From: Pantoea sp. Aalb
Lineage (GTDB): Bacteria; Pseudomonadota; Gammaproteobacteria; Enterobacterales; Enterobacteriaceae
Reading direction: 5' to 3'
Assembly: GCF_009829985.1 (NCBI RefSeq)
Contig: NZ_SZZU01000001.1
Span: 124,001 to 188,000, forward strand
Length of the DNA: 64,000 nt
The position numbers and the translations under genes are program-made. Positions 17,696 through 26,995 of this stretch are shown piece after piece. Under the pieces are notes generated by a model. It was not told where the DNA came from and searched no databases. It was given only the letters and a program-made list of their open reading frames with translations. Every line of letters starts with the position of its first letter. The stretch's first letter is position 1.

Positions 17696-19318
17696 TTATT
17701 TTAAATAATTTGGAGGTACTAAAATTGTTGGCTTAGAATTCTGTATCATTTTAGGAAAATCAGAAGTATAGTGTAATCCACGACTTTCCTTGCGTTTTAA
17801 AGCACACCGTACCATTAGTTCTGAGACCTGAGTTAAATTACGTAATTCAAGTAATTTATTTGAAAAATGAATATTAATATTATATTTATTTATTTTTTCC
17901 TGTATTGACATAATTTGATCTCTAAGCAATTCTAATTGTTGAGTGTTGCGTATCACTCCCATGTCTCTCCACATATATAATCTTATTTCATTATAATAAC
18001 GATTAATAGATAAATCTTCATTAGTATTAACATTACCACTGTAATGTTTCCATGTATGATTAATGTTAATATAATCAATTTTAGGAATATGTTGAATAAT
18101 GTCGTGTGCTGCAGACCAACTGTAAACTAAGCATTCTAATAATGAATTTGATGCAATGCGATTTGCACCATGCAATCCAGTATAGCTGACTTCTCCAATT
18201 GCGTAAAGATTATCTACATCTGTTTTTCCTTGATAATTAACCATTACACCGCCACAAGTATAATGAGCTGCTGGTGAAATAGGAATAGGTTGTTTCGTTA
18301 AATCTAATCCTAAATTAAGTAATTTTTTATAAAGTATTGGAAAATGATTGATAATAAATTTTTTTGATTGGTGACTAATATCAAGGTACATACAATTAAC
18401 TTCTAATCGCTTCATTTCGTGATGTATGGCTCGAGCTACAATATCACGGGGTGCTAGTTCAGCTCGTGCATCAAAATCAGCCATAAAGCGTACTCCATCT
18501 GGACGAACTAGCCATGCTCCTTCTCCTCGTAGTGCTTCTGTTAATAGCAATGGTTGTGTATTAAGAGGATAATATAAACAAGTTGGATGAAATTGATTAA
18601 ATTCTAAATTTGCTACACGACATCCAGCTCGCCATGCCATAGCTATACCATCACCTGATACTACATCAGGATTAGTAGTATATTGATACACTTTAGAAGC
18701 ACCGCCAGTTGCTAGTACTACCGTTCGAGCATAACATATTTCTATTTGTTTACGTGTGTAGTTCCAAATCCAAGCACCCATTACTCGACGATGTCCAGAA
18801 ATACCTAATTGTTTAGAAAGAATTAAATCTATTGCATGACTATACTCAATAATACGAATATTAGAATGATGTAAAGCATGATTAACTAAAGTTGTTTGTA
18901 CTGTATATCCTGTAGTATCTGCACTATGTAAAATACGGCGATGGCTGTGTCCCCCTTCACGTGTTAAATGATATCCTATTTGCCCACAACTTTTTAACTC
19001 TTTATCAAAATTTACTCCTTGATCAATCAACCACTGTACACAGTGACGTGCATTTTGAGCAATAAATGTAACTACATCTCGATTACATAAACCTACACCA
19101 GCAATTAATGTATCTTCAATGTGAGAATCAATGCTATCATTTTCATCAAACACAGCCGCAATTCCACCTTGTGCATAAAGAGTAGAACTCTCTTGTATTT
19201 TTGTTTTGCTCAAAAGAATAATTTGATAGTAAGGTGCTAAGCGTAATGCTAATGATAAACCAGCAGCTCCACTGCCTACTATAAGTACATCACAACTATA
19301 ATTGTGTAAAGATAACAT
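17696..19318 (-). CDS. nadB: L-aspartate oxidase
   Basis: NadB is the FAD flavoenzyme that oxidises L-aspartate to iminoaspartate, the first step of de novo NAD synthesis; it needs NadA, which is not in this window. The ATG at 19318 gives 540 residues, the E. coli length; an in-frame TTG seven codons upstream is not needed. The N-terminal FAD motif GSGAAGLSLALRL starts at residue 15. YAQGGIAAV, HLTREGGHSHRRI, FNQFHPT, RGEGA, SPAAHYTCGGV and LHGANRIASNSLLE follow along the protein. No lesions were seen. A long non-coding stretch lies upstream. Confidence 0.96.
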   Translation of the reverse strand: MLSLHNYSCDVLIVGSGAAGLSLALRLAPYYQIILLSKTKIQESSTLYAQGGIAAVFDENDSIDSHIEDTLIAGVGLCNRDVVTFIAQNARHCVQWLIDQGVNFDKELKSCGQIGYHLTREGGHSHRRILHSADTTGYTVQTTLVNHALHHSNIRIIEYSHAIDLILSKQLGISGHRRVMGAWIWNYTRKQIEICYARTVVLATGGASKVYQYTTNPDVVSGDGIAMAWRAGCRVANLEFNQFHPTCLYYPLNTQPLLLTEALRGEGAWLVRPDGVRFMADFDARAELAPRDIVARAIHHEMKRLEVNCMYLDISHQSKKFIINHFPILYKKLLNLGLDLTKQPIPISPAAHYTCGGVMVNYQGKTDVDNLYAIGEVSYTGLHGANRIASNSLLECLVYSWSAAHDIIQHIPKIDYININHTWKHYSGNVNTNEDLSINRYYNEIRLYMWRDMGVIRNTQQLELLRDQIMSIQEKINKYNINIHFSNKLLELRNLTQVSELMVRCALKRKESRGLHYTSDFPKMIQNSKPTILVPPNYLK

Positions 19319-19437
19319 AATGTTTAATTTAATAAACAATTTAAAAAAAGAAAAAATAACTCGCTGTGTTTTGAATAATTGAAATAATGTGTAATAAATA
19401 CTATTAGTAATCTTAACATATAAAATACAACAGTAAA

Positions 19438-19522
19438 GTTAATATATTTAATATTTATATTAATTGAAATTAAATATAAATATTAAATATATTAACTCTT
19501 AATTTCAATTAATATAAATATT
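19438..19522. repeat. Two overlapping, mutually exclusive inverted repeats
   Basis: Arm A (19438-19461) is the exact reverse complement of 19473-19496 (24 bp, 11-nt loop). Arm B (19450-19473) is the exact reverse complement of 19499-19522 (24 bp, 25-nt loop). Because A and B overlap, a single-stranded or RNA copy could form one hairpin or the other but not both, the geometry of an attenuator. All arms are A/T only apart from three G/C positions, and the element lies 120 bp upstream of nadB. Confidence 0.85.
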
Positions 19523-19820
19523 TTTAAAAAAAGAATATTAATAAACATATAAACGTACTAAAAAATAAATTATTAATTTAATATAAAAAATATTTATAAA
19601 TAATTTGAATTTTTAATTGTATTATTATGAATAATATAGAAGAAAAATTCTATTCAATTTTCATTGAAATAAATTGTTTTTATTTATTTCTAAGTAGATA
19701 ATCAAATTATCTATCAAACTATTATAATGTGATTATGTAATTTACTAGATAAGTTCCTTTTATTTTAAATAATTTTAATTATTAAAAATATTTAATCATA
19801 AGTAATTTTATATAATATAC

Positions 19821-19860
19821 ATAAATTTAACTATCTTTATATAAATTTAATTATCTTTAT
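19821..19860. repeat. 20-bp tandem duplication
   Basis: The unit ataaatttaactatctttat (19821-19840) is repeated at once at 19841-19860 with one C-to-T difference. It lies in non-coding DNA and is best explained by a slipped-strand duplication. Confidence 0.9.
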
Positions 19861-20428
19861 ATTAAAGTATGTGTAATCTACGTATTATTATTATATATTA
19901 AAGTAAATAAATATCATTATTTTTTTTTAAAAGTCATAAGAATAACATTCCACATTATAATTAAATACTGGTAATATATAAAAATAAAGTACTCTTTATA
20001 AATTGAGATTTAAAATTTTAATCATAAATATTATTTATTGATTATAATGTATAAATAAAGTTATCGTATATATATTTTTATAAAAAGTTATAAAAATATA
20101 GATTATTATTACTTTATTAAAGTATCTAGATCAAAGTAAATAATAATACATACTAGAAATGAACACATCATACCTTCTAAATTTATATTTTCTATATTGA
20201 ATTCTCAATTCTTTTTAAAAAATTATAATGTATTTATCCCTTTAGTATTTATGCTTAGTTTATTAAATATACTTAATGTGAGTCAGTATATAATAATAAT
20301 TTATTCCATTTTATTACTATCATGTATCATATGATCTTAATTCAACATAAATACCGACTAATTAAATGATTACAACAAATTATTATTTTCTTTTAATTAG
20401 TATTATGAATATTACTATGGAGATCTAT

Positions 20429-20842
20429 ATGATTAGAAGATGGATGATTGTTGTAGAATGGAAAGAAGGGATTGCAACTCTTTTTTATAAAAAATCTAAT
20501 AATACTTGCAATACTTATTGTTTAACTAATAATGACATAATTAAAACATGTAAAAATTATATTATAAAAGTGAAAATTTCAGTTCCTTTAGAACCTGGTC
20601 AAGTTATTGAAGTAGGCGTACATGATCATATTTTATTATATTCAGCAATATTAGTTTATATAATACCATTATTTAGCATTTTTTTATTCAGTATCATATT
20701 TGAAATATTATTTCATATAAATTTTGCTTCAGTTTATGGAGCAATTTTAGGTGTAATCATAAGTTTTTATATAACACAAAGAATAGCATTATTTCTTGAG
20801 AAACATAAAAAAATTAATCTATTAATCCTCAGCAAAAAATAA
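20429..20842 (+). CDS. rseC: RseC/SoxR-reducing system membrane protein
   Basis: RseC is a small inner-membrane protein, the last gene of rpoE-rseABC in E. coli, linked to SoxR reduction with the Rsx complex; its exact function is unclear. The ATG at 20429 (GGAG, 7 nt) gives 137 residues. MIRRWMIVVEWKEGIATL matches the family N-terminus, and PLEPGQVIEVGVHDHILLYSA leads into two membrane segments (about 70-92 and 98-120) containing YGAILGVI. The N-terminal cysteine cluster, four cysteines in E. coli, is reduced to CNTYC plus one more Cys. It is an orphan, because rpoE, rseA and rseB are missing beside it. Confidence 0.87.
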   Translation: MIRRWMIVVEWKEGIATLFYKKSNNTCNTYCLTNNDIIKTCKNYIIKVKISVPLEPGQVIEVGVHDHILLYSAILVYIIPLFSIFLFSIIFEILFHINFASVYGAILGVIISFYITQRIALFLEKHKKINLLILSKK

Positions 20843-21039
20843 AATTTTAAAAATCACATCTAGTTATAGGAAATGATTATGCAATTATTTAATTTATCTA
20901 TTTTTTAAAATTTAAATAAAAAAATTACTATTTTATTTTTACGGAGTTTTATGTTTATTTGTCTATTAATAAAATTATATGATTTTATTATATACAGTTA
21001 CCTTTTTAAATTTAATTTGCAAATGGAGATCTTTATAAA

Positions 21040-22839
21040 ATGAAAAATATAAGAAATTTCTCCATCATTGCTCATATTGATCATGGAAAATCCACCTTAT
21101 CTGGTCGTTTGATTCAGACTTGTAATGGCCAAAATAACTATAAAATAATAGCAGCACACATTTTAGATTCTATGGAATTAGAACGTGAGCGTGGTATTAC
21201 CATTAAAGCACAAAGTGTTACTTTAACTTATAAAGCAGCTAGAGGAAATATTTATCAGCTTAATTTTATTGATACACCAGGCCACGTTGACTTCTCTTAT
21301 GAAGTTTCACGTTCGCTAGCAGCTTGTGAAGGTGCATTGTTAGTAATAGATGCAAATCAAGGAGTAGAAGCACAAACGTTAGCAAATTGCTATAGTGCAA
21401 TGGAAATGAATTTAGTAGTAATACCTATACTTAACAAAATTGATTTACCTACATCTGATCCAGATCGTGTAGTTAAAGAAATCAAAGATATTATTGGCAT
21501 TGATGCTACTAATGCAGTACGCTGCTCAGCTAAAACAGGCTTCGGCATATCAGAAGTACTAGAATGCTTAATTCGAGATATTCCTCCTCCAGAAGGTAAT
21601 TCAGAAGCACCATTACAAGCTCTAATTATTGACTCTAGATTTGATAATTACCTTGGTGTAGTATCGTTAATTCGTATTAAAAACGGTACCCTTCGTAAAG
21701 GTGATAAAATAAAAGTAATGAGTAGTGGTCAGGTATATAAAGCTGATCGTTTAGGTATTTTTACACCAAAACAGATTGATTGCACTGAGCTAAAATGTGG
21801 TGAAGTAGGTTGGGTAGTATGTTCTATTAAAAATATCATCGGTGCACCAGTAGGTGATACTTTAACTTTATATAGTAATCCAACAAATAAAGCATTACCA
21901 GGATTTAAAAAAATAAAACCTCAAGTTTATGCTGGTTTATTTACAGTGAAATCTGATTCTTATGAAGCTTTTCGAGAGGCATTAGGTAAACTTAGCTTAA
22001 ATGATAGTTCGTTATTTTATGAACCAGAAAGATCTAGTGCTTTAGGGTTCGGTTTCCGTTGTGGATTTCTTGGCTTATTACACATGGAAATCATTCAGGA
22101 ACGTTTAGAGCGCGAATATAATATTGATCTTATTACTACTGCTCCAACAGTAATCTATGAAGTAGAAACTACAGATGGCAAAATTATATATGTAGACAGC
22201 CCTGCGAAACTACCAGCTCTCAATAAAATTAAAATACTTCGTGAACCTATTGCTGAATGCCACATGTTACTACCTAAGCAATATTTAGGAAATATTATTA
22301 CGTTATGTATAGAAAAACGGGGTATTCAAAAAAACATGGTTTATCACGATACTCAAGTTGAATTGATTTATGAAATTCCGATGACAGAAGTAGTATTTGA
22401 TTTTTTTGATCGTTTAAAATCAATATCTCGTGGTTATGCATCATTAGATTATCATTTTCAACGTTTCCAAGTTTCAGACATGGTACGTATTGATATTTTA
22501 ATTAATTCAGAACGTGTTGATGCATTAGCGTTAATTATTCATCGTAATAATTCACAGTATCGTGGTCGTGAATTAGTAGATAAAATGAAAAATTTAATTC
22601 CACGTCAGCAGTTTGATATTGTAATTCAAGCTGCACTTGGTAACCATATTATCGCTCGTTCAACAGTTAAACAACTTCGTAAGAATGTTACAGCCAAATG
22701 CTATGGTGGTGATATTAGCCGAAAGAAAAAACTTTTACAAAAGCAAAAGGAAGGTAAAAAACGGATGAAGCAAATTGGTAACGTTGAACTACCTAAGGAA
22801 GCATTTCTTATTTTTTTACATATTGGTAAAAACAACTAA
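21040..22839 (+). CDS. lepA: Elongation factor 4 (LepA)
   Basis: LepA is a ribosome-associated translational GTPase linked to initiation and ribosome maturation. Its 599 residues equal E. coli LepA. G1 is AHIDHGKST near the N-terminus, G3 is DTPGHVDFSYEV, G4 NKIDLP and G5 SAKTG. The C-terminal LepA-specific domain contains GDISRKKKLLQKQKEGKKRM. The ribosome site is GGAG (tggagatctttataaaATG). It leads the lepA-lepB-rnc-era cluster, with 13 bp before lepB, as in E. coli. Confidence 0.98.
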   Translation: MKNIRNFSIIAHIDHGKSTLSGRLIQTCNGQNNYKIIAAHILDSMELERERGITIKAQSVTLTYKAARGNIYQLNFIDTPGHVDFSYEVSRSLAACEGALLVIDANQGVEAQTLANCYSAMEMNLVVIPILNKIDLPTSDPDRVVKEIKDIIGIDATNAVRCSAKTGFGISEVLECLIRDIPPPEGNSEAPLQALIIDSRFDNYLGVVSLIRIKNGTLRKGDKIKVMSSGQVYKADRLGIFTPKQIDCTELKCGEVGWVVCSIKNIIGAPVGDTLTLYSNPTNKALPGFKKIKPQVYAGLFTVKSDSYEAFREALGKLSLNDSSLFYEPERSSALGFGFRCGFLGLLHMEIIQERLEREYNIDLITTAPTVIYEVETTDGKIIYVDSPAKLPALNKIKILREPIAECHMLLPKQYLGNIITLCIEKRGIQKNMVYHDTQVELIYEIPMTEVVFDFFDRLKSISRGYASLDYHFQRFQVSDMVRIDILINSERVDALALIIHRNNSQYRGRELVDKMKNLIPRQQFDIVIQAALGNHIIARSTVKQLRKNVTAKCYGGDISRKKKLLQKQKEGKKRMKQIGNVELPKEAFLIFLHIGKNN

Positions 22840-22852
22840 TAAGGAAATTTAA

Positions 22853-23791
22853 ATGGCTAATATATTTGCCTTGATTTTAATAACTTCTACCTTAATAACA
22901 GGTATCATTTGGTGTTTTTTAAAATGGTTTTCAGAGAGCTATCAAAAAAAATCTGTTACTAATGTAAATAAAATTTTAAATATTAAAACTGTAAAATATT
23001 GGTTAGAAACCATTGCATCGCTTTTTCCAGTACTAGCCATAGTACTAATTATACGATCATTTATTTTTGAACCGTTTCAAATTCCTTCTGCTTCAATGAT
23101 GCCGACATTATTGATTGGCGATTTTATTATCGTAGAAAAATTTGCTTATGGAATTAAAGATCCTATTACTCAAACGACAATAATTCCTACCTGGTACCCA
23201 CAACGCGGCGACGTTGCAGTATTTAAATATCCTAAAGATCCTAGTATTAATTATATTAAACGTATAATTGGGTTACCTGGTGATAAAATAATTTTTAATC
23301 CGTTGAGCAAAACATTAACAGTAAGTTTTACTCAACAAAAAAAGAATTCTATTGTTAAATTACCAATTATCTATACAGATATTCAACCCAGTTCCTTTAT
23401 TCAAACCTTCAATTTTTTTGGTGAAAAAGTAATTAACGGCTTTTATCAGGTATTACAAGGAAAAAATATGTATAGTGGTTTACGTCTTGATACACGCAAA
23501 GAGAAAATAGGCAATGTATCTTACGATATATTGTTATTAAATCAAGTACAGAGTCAAGTAAATATGTATTATCAACAACCGGGCCAACCAAAATCTACTT
23601 GGATCGTTCCTCAAGGACAATATTTTGTGATGGGTGATAATCGCGATAATAGTGCTGATAGTCGTTACTGGGGATTTGTACCGGAAAAAAATTTAGTTGG
23701 TAAAGCAGTTGCTATTTGGATGAGTTTTGAAAAACAAGAAGGGCAATGGCCAACTAACATACGATTAAATCGTATTGGGCGTATTAAATGA
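22853..23791 (+). CDS. lepB: Signal peptidase I
   Basis: LepB cleaves signal peptides from exported proteins at the periplasmic face of the inner membrane. The 312 residues (E. coli 324) show two N-terminal membrane segments (about 4-22 and 57-75). The catalytic dyad is S81 in PSASMMPTLLIGD and K136 in YIKRIIGLPGD, and the C-terminal box is FVMGDNRDNSADSRYWG. All catalytic elements are intact, so protein secretion is retained. AAGGA lies upstream of the start, and rnc follows after 141 bp. Confidence 0.97.
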   Translation: MANIFALILITSTLITGIIWCFLKWFSESYQKKSVTNVNKILNIKTVKYWLETIASLFPVLAIVLIIRSFIFEPFQIPSASMMPTLLIGDFIIVEKFAYGIKDPITQTTIIPTWYPQRGDVAVFKYPKDPSINYIKRIIGLPGDKIIFNPLSKTLTVSFTQQKKNSIVKLPIIYTDIQPSSFIQTFNFFGEKVINGFYQVLQGKNMYSGLRLDTRKEKIGNVSYDILLLNQVQSQVNMYYQQPGQPKSTWIVPQGQYFVMGDNRDNSADSRYWGFVPEKNLVGKAVAIWMSFEKQEGQWPTNIRLNRIGRIK

Positions 23792-23932
23792 TCATAAGTT
23801 CAATATTATTGATAAAATTGATAAAAATGTATTGGCTTCCTAAGAAAGAAGACCATGTACTAAGAAGAATATTATATATCATCCTTTTATTTTTTAAGCA
23901 GAGTAATAGATGTACAGAAGAAATAGAATCGC

Positions 23933-24613
23933 ATGAATCCCATTCTTGTTAACAAGCTTCAGCGCAAACTGGGCTATATTTTTAATTATCCAGAATTATT
24001 ATATCAAGCATTGACTCATCGTAGTGCTAGTAATAAGCATAATGAACGTCTTGAATTTCTTGGTGATTCTATTCTTAGCTATGTAATTGCTAATGTATTA
24101 TATCATCGGTTTCCTCATGTAGACGAAGGTGATATGAGTCGTATGCGTGCTACATTAGTTCGTGGTAATACCTTAGCTGAGATAGCTCGTGAATTTCATC
24201 TTGGAGAATGTTTGCATTTAGGACCAGGTGAGCAAAAAAGTGGTGGATTTCGTCGAGAATCGATTCTTGCTGATTCTTTAGAAGCATTAATAGGTAGTAT
24301 CTTTCTTGATAGTAGCATCTATACTGTTGAAAAATTAATTATTCATTGGTATCAGAAGAGACTTGACTTAATAAGTCCTGGAGATAAACAAAAAGATCCT
24401 AAAACACGTTTACAAGAACATTTACAAGGTCGTCATTTACCATTACCTTCATATATTGTAGTACAAGTATGTGGTGAAGCACATGATCAAGAGTTTACCA
24501 TTCACTGTCAAGTAAGTAGTATACTAGATCCAATAATTGGTATAGGTTCTAGTCGTCGTAAAGCAGAGCAATCAGCTGCTGAACAGGCATTAATCAAGCT
24601 TGGTATCATATGA
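23933..24613 (+). CDS. rnc: Ribonuclease III
   Basis: RNase III cleaves double-stranded RNA and processes rRNA precursors. At 226 residues it is the same length as in E. coli. The signature NERLEFLGDSIL includes E41 and D45; the second metal-site acids are D114 and E117 in ILADSLEALIG. The C-terminal double-stranded RNA-binding domain includes DPKTRLQEHLQGRHLPLP and SSRRKAEQSAAEQAL. It lies 12 bp upstream of era, with which it is classically co-transcribed. Confidence 0.98.
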   Translation: MNPILVNKLQRKLGYIFNYPELLYQALTHRSASNKHNERLEFLGDSILSYVIANVLYHRFPHVDEGDMSRMRATLVRGNTLAEIAREFHLGECLHLGPGEQKSGGFRRESILADSLEALIGSIFLDSSIYTVEKLIIHWYQKRLDLISPGDKQKDPKTRLQEHLQGRHLPLPSYIVVQVCGEAHDQEFTIHCQVSSILDPIIGIGSSRRKAEQSAAEQALIKLGII

Positions 24614-24625
24614 AATATTATTCAA

Positions 24626-25498
24626 ATGAGCAAATTTAAAAATTATTGTGGTTTCATTACGATTGTAGGTCGTTCTAATGTTGGCAAATCAACTTTATTA
24701 AATCAATTATTAAAACATAAGGTATCAATTACTTCTCAGAAACATCAAACTACTCGCCAAAGTATTATAGGTATTCATACTGAAGGAGCTTACCAAGCCA
24801 TTTATGTAGATACTCCAGGCTTGCATACAAAAGGAAACCGTTTTGTTAACCGTTTAGTAAATCGTGTTGCTACTAATACTAGTTCTATTCTTGATGTTAA
24901 TCTAGTAATTTTTGTTGTAGAAGGTACGCGATGGATATTAGATGATGAATTAATGCTTAATAAATTACATTATGCTAAAGTACCAGTTATATTAGCAATT
25001 AATAAAGTAGATACAATTAGAGAAAAAAATATTTTATTACCTCACATTAAATTTATTAGTCAAAAAATGAATTTTTTCGAAGTTATTCCTATTTCTGCTA
25101 AAACAGGAAAAAATGTTGATAAAATCATTCAATTTACACATAAATGTATTCCTCAAGCTAATCATCTTTATCCAAAAACACATATTACAGATAGCTCTTT
25201 AAGCTTCACGGCATCTGAAATAATTCGTGAAAAATTAATGCGTTTTCTTGGCGCTGAATTACCATATTCTGTTAATGTAGAAATACATAAATTTATGTTT
25301 GAAAGAAAAAAAGGTTATAATATTTATGCCTTAATTTTTGTAAAAAGTAATGGTCAAAAAAGAATAGTTATTGGAAATAAAGGAGTTAAAATTAAAACTA
25401 TTGGAATTAAATCGCGTAAAGACATGGAATCAATCTTTAAGTCAAAAGTATCCCTTAAGTTATTAGTTAAAGTAAAATCTAAATGGATAGAATATTAA
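24626..25498 (+). CDS. era: GTPase Era
   Basis: Era is an essential GTPase that binds the 3' end of 16S rRNA and helps mature the 30S subunit. It has 290 residues (E. coli 301). G1 is GRSNVGKST at 15-23, G3 DTPGLH, G4 NKVD and G5 SAKTG. The KH domain follows, with IVIGNKGVKIKTIGIKSRKDM. The protein ends about ten residues earlier than E. coli Era, after LLVKVKSKWIEY; the KH fold appears complete. recO, next in E. coli, is missing. Confidence 0.97.
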   Translation: MSKFKNYCGFITIVGRSNVGKSTLLNQLLKHKVSITSQKHQTTRQSIIGIHTEGAYQAIYVDTPGLHTKGNRFVNRLVNRVATNTSSILDVNLVIFVVEGTRWILDDELMLNKLHYAKVPVILAINKVDTIREKNILLPHIKFISQKMNFFEVIPISAKTGKNVDKIIQFTHKCIPQANHLYPKTHITDSSLSFTASEIIREKLMRFLGAELPYSVNVEIHKFMFERKKGYNIYALIFVKSNGQKRIVIGNKGVKIKTIGIKSRKDMESIFKSKVSLKLLVKVKSKWIEY

Positions 25499-25584
25499 TA
25501 TAGGTTACATAAAAAAATAAATATTTAACCATATTTTTTTTCTATATATTTTGATTTGTATTTTGATTGATTTTTTCTTAATTT

Positions 25585-25611
25585 AAGATTTTTAAGATTT
25601 TTAAGATTTTT
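25585..25611. repeat. 9-bp tandem repeat (AAGATTTTT)3
   Basis: Three perfect copies of AAGATTTTT lie in the 225-bp spacer between era and pdxJ, at the site of the lost recO. This is a simple slippage tract with no evident function. Confidence 0.85.
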
Positions 25612-25723
25612 TTAGAAAAAATAACATTTAAATATTTAAAAATACCGATGAATTTTATGTTTAATTAATGAGTTATATTATTTTTCGTTTCATAATTTAT
25701 AATTATTGAGGATTGTTCATATT

Positions 25724-26461
25724 ATGTCTGAATTGTTATTAGGAGTAAATATTGACCACATTGCTACTGTACGTAATGCACGTGGTACAAAATATCCTAG
25801 TCCAGTACAAGCTGCACTTATTGCTGAACAGGCAGGTGCTGATGGAATTACTGTTCATTTACGTGAAGATCGTCGTCATATTTCTGATAGCGACATATTT
25901 CTTATTTATAAAACTATTCAGACACGTATGAACTTAGAAATTGCTTTAACTGACGAAATGATTGCCATTGCTTGTAAAATTAAGCCACATTTTGTTTGTT
26001 TAGTACCGGAAAAGCGTCAAGAATTAACTACTGAAGGTGGATTAGATATTACTAAACAATATAATAAGATCAATGCATTCGTGCAGCAACTAAGTCAATC
26101 TGGTATTGGAGTCTCTTTATTTATTAATGCTGATCATCGTCAAATCGAAGCAGCTGCAGCTACTGGAGCACCTTATATCGAACTTCATACTGGATTATAT
26201 GCTTCTAAATACGAAAAAAATCTTAAACACGATGCTAATGAATTAGAACTTATTCGTGATGCGGCTTCCTTTGCTTCAAGTTTAAAATTAAAAATTAATG
26301 CTGGCCATGGATTAAATTATTATAATGTACAACCAATTGCTGCTATTCCAGAAATCAATGAGTTAAACATAGGACATGCAATTATTGGACGTGCATTATT
26401 TATTGGTTTGGATAATGCAGTTAAAGAAATGAAACAACTAATACGGGAAGCACGTAATTGA
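25724..26461 (+). CDS. pdxJ: Pyridoxine 5'-phosphate synthase
   Basis: PdxJ condenses 1-deoxyxylulose 5-phosphate with 3-amino-1-hydroxyacetone phosphate to pyridoxine 5'-phosphate, the last ring-forming step of vitamin B6 synthesis. The ATG at 25724 gives 245 residues (E. coli 243), beginning MSELLLGVNIDHIATVRNARG. An in-frame TTG 18 nt upstream is not supported by the alignment. TIM-barrel motifs GADGITVHLREDRRHI, VPEKRQELTTEGGLD, NAGHGLNYYNV and IGHAIIGRA are intact. GAGGA precedes it. Its stop overlaps the acpS start by 1 bp. Confidence 0.97.
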   Translation: MSELLLGVNIDHIATVRNARGTKYPSPVQAALIAEQAGADGITVHLREDRRHISDSDIFLIYKTIQTRMNLEIALTDEMIAIACKIKPHFVCLVPEKRQELTTEGGLDITKQYNKINAFVQQLSQSGIGVSLFINADHRQIEAAAATGAPYIELHTGLYASKYEKNLKHDANELELIRDAASFASSLKLKINAGHGLNYYNVQPIAAIPEINELNIGHAIIGRALFIGLDNAVKEMKQLIREARN

Positions 26462-26841
26462 TGGCAATTCTTGGTCTTGGTAGTGATGTTATAGAAATTA
26501 AACGTGTCGAAAAGGTAATTGAACGTTTCGGAGATAATTTAGCCCTTCGTATTTTAAGTATAACTGAATGGCAAAAATATAAAACACATAATAGGCCTAT
26601 ACGATTTCTTGCTAAACGTTTTGCGGTTAAAGAAGCAGCTGCTAAGGCTTTTGGTACTGGAATTCGTGGTCAATTAGCATTTAATCAGTTTGAAGTATAT
26701 AATGATGTACTAGGTAAACCTGGCTTACATTTTTTTAAACATGCTAAAATGATGGCTTGTAAGATTGGAGTGAAGCAAACGCACGTTACTTTAGCTGATG
26801 AATATCATTATGCTTATGCTACTGTTATACTAGAAAGTTAA
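26461..26841 (+). CDS. acpS: Holo-[acyl-carrier-protein] synthase
   Basis: AcpS attaches the 4'-phosphopantetheine arm of CoA to acyl carrier protein. At 126 residues it equals E. coli AcpS. The metal-binding residues D9 (LGLGSDV) and E58 (RFAVKEAAAKAFGTG) are in place. Its ATG shares one base with the pdxJ stop (TGATG), indicating translational coupling as in E. coli pdxJ-acpS. With accA it supports continued fatty acid synthesis. Confidence 0.97.
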   Translation: MAILGLGSDVIEIKRVEKVIERFGDNLALRILSITEWQKYKTHNRPIRFLAKRFAVKEAAAKAFGTGIRGQLAFNQFEVYNDVLGKPGLHFFKHAKMMACKIGVKQTHVTLADEYHYAYATVILES

Positions 26842-26995
26842 TCAATAAATACATATTAATACTTTAATTAGTGTTAAAGTATAATTTAAGGTAATTAAAT
26901 GATTTATATAATTAATTATTATACATTATATAAATAATTTTTTACTTTGTTTATATCTAAAATATTTGAAATAATTATTTAAGATTTTTAATTAG

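Larger units (their letters stand above)
19319..20428. other. 1.1-kb spacer nadB-rseC (rpoE-rseA-rseB site)
   Basis: In E. coli this interval carries rpoE, rseA and rseB. Here I find no frame or residue string resembling any of them. The stretch contains a pair of overlapping long inverted repeats (19438-19522), a 20-bp tandem duplication (19821-19860), and the GGAG ribosome site of rseC at its right end. Otherwise it is featureless A/T-rich DNA. Confidence 0.55.

Noticed and set aside
19319..20428. Possible rpoE/rseA/rseB remnants
   Set aside because: No conserved residue strings of these proteins were found in any frame by eye; the region appears fully replaced.
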